Assembly (NCBI GenBank): GCA_021730785.1
Contig: JAKFWF010000065.1
Coordinates: forward strand, 62,001 to 126,000
DNA: 64,000 nucleotides
Origin: Hyphomicrobiaceae bacterium
GTDB taxonomy: Bacteria > Pseudomonadota > Alphaproteobacteria > Rhizobiales > Hyphomicrobiaceae
Direction: 5' to 3'
Shown here: positions 62,336-64,000 of the stretch, in pieces
Layout of the letters: each line of letters opens with the position of its first letter
Position numbering within the stretch: position 1 is the first letter of the stretch
Program-made: the position numbers and the translations under genes
Notes under the pieces: model-generated
Told to the model about the DNA's origin: nothing
Databases searched by the model: none
Seen by the model: the letters and a program-made list of their open reading frames with translations, nothing else

Positions 62336-63709
62336 ATGCCAGGCAAGACCAGACGCAGCGCCCGCAGTGTGCTCGAGACAACGCAGCCGACACGGCGGGG
62401 CTTGCTTGCGGGTCTCGGTGCTCTTGGCCTCGGTGCGGCATCGGCCAGCGCCCAGTCCGGCGGCAGCTGGGCGGACGGATTGCCCGGCTTCGGTCGCGGC
62501 GCCGGCAGCTCCCGCGATTCGTCCGACAAGCGCGAGCGGGTGGTCGATGTCTTGAACGACCTGCGCAGCGATGCCACGCCGTGGCGCAGCGACCAGATGG
62601 TCGAGAATATCGATGCCGCAATCCAGCGCTATCAGCAGATCGTTCAGCGCGGCGGCTGGCCGGCGATGCCGACCGGCCGTCTGCTGCGCGCCGGTGACGA
62701 CGATGAGCGCGTGCCTATTCTGCGCCGCCGCCTTGCGCTCGGCGGGGAACTGCGGCGAACCCGCGCGTCCGAGGGCAGCTTTCACTTCGATGACGACCTC
62801 GAACAGGCGATGAAGACCTTCCAGGAGAGCCATGGCCTGCGCGTCACCGGCCGCGCCGAGCTGTCGACGATCTCGCAGCTGAACATTCCAGCCCACGTGC
62901 GGATGGAGCAGCTGCGCCTCAACCAGCGCCGCATCCGCGAGTTACTGCAGACGCGCATCGAGGACCGCTATGTGCTGGTGAATGCGGCGGCCTTCCAGCT
63001 GGAAGCCGTCGAAGGCCATGAAGTGCGCCGGCGCCACCGCGTCATCGTCGGCAAGCCCGAACGGCAGACACCGGTCGTCAAGGCCACCATACGTGCCCTC
63101 AATTTCTTCCCCTATTGGAACGTGCCGCAGAGCGTTGCCACGCTCGATCTGATCCCGCGCCTGCAGAAAGAACCCGAATATCTGCGTAAGGAGCTGATCC
63201 GCGCCTACAACGGCTACAAGGGCCCGGAGCTTGATCCGCAGGCCGTCGACTGGTCGAGGGCTGACGGCAAGGTGGTGCACTTCCGGCAGGATCCGGGCCA
63301 GCAGAATGCGCTCGGCCTCGTGCGCATCGACATGCCGAATTCCGAGACCGTCTATATGCATGACACGCCGCTGAAGCCACTGTTCAACCAGCGCTCGCGG
63401 CCGTTCTCGGCGGGATGCGTGCGCGTGCAGGACGTGTTCAAGCTGGTCGAGTGGATCGCGCGTCACGAGATCGGCTGGGATAAGCCCGGGCGCGCCGACG
63501 ATGTGGTGGCCGCCGGCCAGCCGCTCGACGTCACGCTGACCCGGCCGCTGCCGGTGTATTTCACCTACATCACCGCCTGGGCCGAAGCCGATGGCCGCGT
63601 CGAGTTCCGCCCCGACGTCTATGGCCGGGACGGCGTGAAGGACCTGGCCGGCGAACGTGATCCCGACGCAGCCCCACCGCCAAACCAGCTGCAAGCGCTG
63701 GCGCCGTGA
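62336..63709 (+). CDS. Tat-exported L,D-transpeptidase (YcbB/LdtD-like)
   Basis: 457 residues. Twin-arginine signal TRRGLLAGLGALGLGAASASA with Arg20-Arg21 indicates Tat export. A peptidoglycan-binding domain 1 region (about 125-180, EQAMKTFQESHGLRVTGRAE) is followed by a YkuD catalytic domain with His342 in VYMHDTPL and Cys361 in PFSAGCVRVQDV. The long insertion before the YkuD core resembles LdtD (YcbB). It makes 3-3 cross-links in peptidoglycan. This is the second L,D-transpeptidase of the window. Start ATG 62336. Confidence 0.88.
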   Translation: MPGKTRRSARSVLETTQPTRRGLLAGLGALGLGAASASAQSGGSWADGLPGFGRGAGSSRDSSDKRERVVDVLNDLRSDATPWRSDQMVENIDAAIQRYQQIVQRGGWPAMPTGRLLRAGDDDERVPILRRRLALGGELRRTRASEGSFHFDDDLEQAMKTFQESHGLRVTGRAELSTISQLNIPAHVRMEQLRLNQRRIRELLQTRIEDRYVLVNAAAFQLEAVEGHEVRRRHRVIVGKPERQTPVVKATIRALNFFPYWNVPQSVATLDLIPRLQKEPEYLRKELIRAYNGYKGPELDPQAVDWSRADGKVVHFRQDPGQQNALGLVRIDMPNSETVYMHDTPLKPLFNQRSRPFSAGCVRVQDVFKLVEWIARHEIGWDKPGRADDVVAAGQPLDVTLTRPLPVYFTYITAWAEADGRVEFRPDVYGRDGVKDLAGERDPDAAPPPNQLQALAP

Positions 63710-63902
63710 TGGGGGGTGTAGCCGTCATTTCGCTGAGGCAACGATAGGGCGGGCCAATCGCACGCGGCGCAGGGTCCAGCCGCGCCAGTCGGCTCCCTGT
63801 CCGGCGTTCGCCGCGCTGAGCTGCTCGCGACTTGGCATCATGAGCTGCGGCAGGTTCCACATGTTTGCAGGCGTGTGACAGCGAAACACATGGCCTGCCC
63901 GC

Positions 63903-64000
63903 TCAGGCCACCCGGGCGAGGCCGCCAAAACGGCGGTCGCGCTGGGAGAAATCGTTGATCGCATCGGCCAGGTCCTGGGGTTCGAAGTCCGGCCACATGG
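63903..64000 (-). CDS. uppS: Isoprenyl transferase (undecaprenyl diphosphate synthase), 3' end
   Basis: The window edge cuts this gene; only the last 32 codons are visible. The residues MWPDFEPQDLADAIND and FSQRDRRFGGLARVA match the conserved C-terminus of UppS (W-P-D-F ... R-x-R-R-F-G-G). UppS makes the C55 lipid carrier for peptidoglycan and surface polysaccharides. cdsA usually follows downstream but is not seen; instead about 180 bases lead to the convergent L,D-transpeptidase gene. Confidence 0.78.
   Translation of the reverse strand, partial: MWPDFEPQDLADAINDFSQRDRRFGGLARVA

Noticed and set aside
63725-63862. Small minus-strand frame between uppS and the L,D-transpeptidase
   Set aside because: A 45-codon frame without a ribosome binding site or motif; listed here only as a possibility.

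Overview
The window is GC-rich, densely coded chromosomal DNA from an alphaproteobacterium, most likely of the order Hyphomicrobiales (Rhizobiales, Bradyrhizobium/Xanthobacteraceae-like). The basis is protein style and gene neighbourhood (fabA-fabB-fabI run, a DUF502 protein next to glmS/glmU, DUF1214 protein behind a PBP1A, TIGR04325 protein, UPF0260 protein), not a ribosomal marker; none is present. I found no tRNA, rRNA, CRISPR array or intact mobile element.

Layout. 0-10 kb: the 5' part of a methylmalonyl-CoA mutase small subunit gene runs off the left edge, followed by a secreted L,D-transpeptidase, a decayed IS630 transposase, then DUF502 / SPOR-TPR / glmS / glmU on the minus strand (UDP-GlcNAc synthesis), a second SPOR protein and a zinc metallopeptidase. 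10-20 kb: secreted cyclase, malonyl-CoA decarboxylase, two DedA proteins, HAD dehalogenase, DCC protein, aroC, a cluster of tiny secreted proteins, a 1-kb stretch without a convincing gene, Grx4-type glutaredoxin, double PqiA. 20.9-25.6 kb: a tight four-gene surface-polysaccharide cluster (three glycosyltransferases and a flippase). 25.7-28.5 kb: fabA-fabB-fabI, the anaerobic-type unsaturated fatty acid pathway. 28.5-41.7 kb: mixed housekeeping and hypothetical genes (MsrA, papain-like enzyme, M20 peptidase, DUF5655, coiled-coil periplasmic protein, an AT-richer methyltransferase gene, Lrp/alanine dehydrogenase divergent pair with a solute-binding protein, P1 peptidase, catalase-fold protein). 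41.7-48.9 kb: a beta-oxidation operon fadE-fadJ-fadI on the minus strand, interrupted between fadJ and fadI by a pentapeptide protein, a hybrid fossil reading frame and a HepT/MntA toxin-antitoxin pair, with a 47-bp direct repeat of the fadI 5' end on both sides. 49-58.6 kb: PBP1A with two coupled membrane proteins, UPF0260 protein, small secreted proteins, alpha/beta hydrolase, a split permease pair and a DcaP-like porin. 59-64 kb: D-aminoacylase-type amidohydrolase, LiuC/AtuE-like hydratase, a YcbB-like L,D-transpeptidase and the 3' end of uppS.

Themes. Cell-wall genes recur (glmS, glmU, two SPOR proteins, PBP1A, two L,D-transpeptidases, uppS), as does acyl-CoA metabolism (mutA, malonyl-CoA decarboxylase, fabABI, fadEJI, hydratase). 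The strongest candidates for something unusual are the toxin-antitoxin insertion inside the fad operon, the operator-promoter of fadE, a pair of secreted mini-proteins with the same cysteine pattern, a catalase-fold protein lacking the distal histidine, and a gene that seems to start at CTG. All functional statements rest on reading motifs by eye; no database search was possible.
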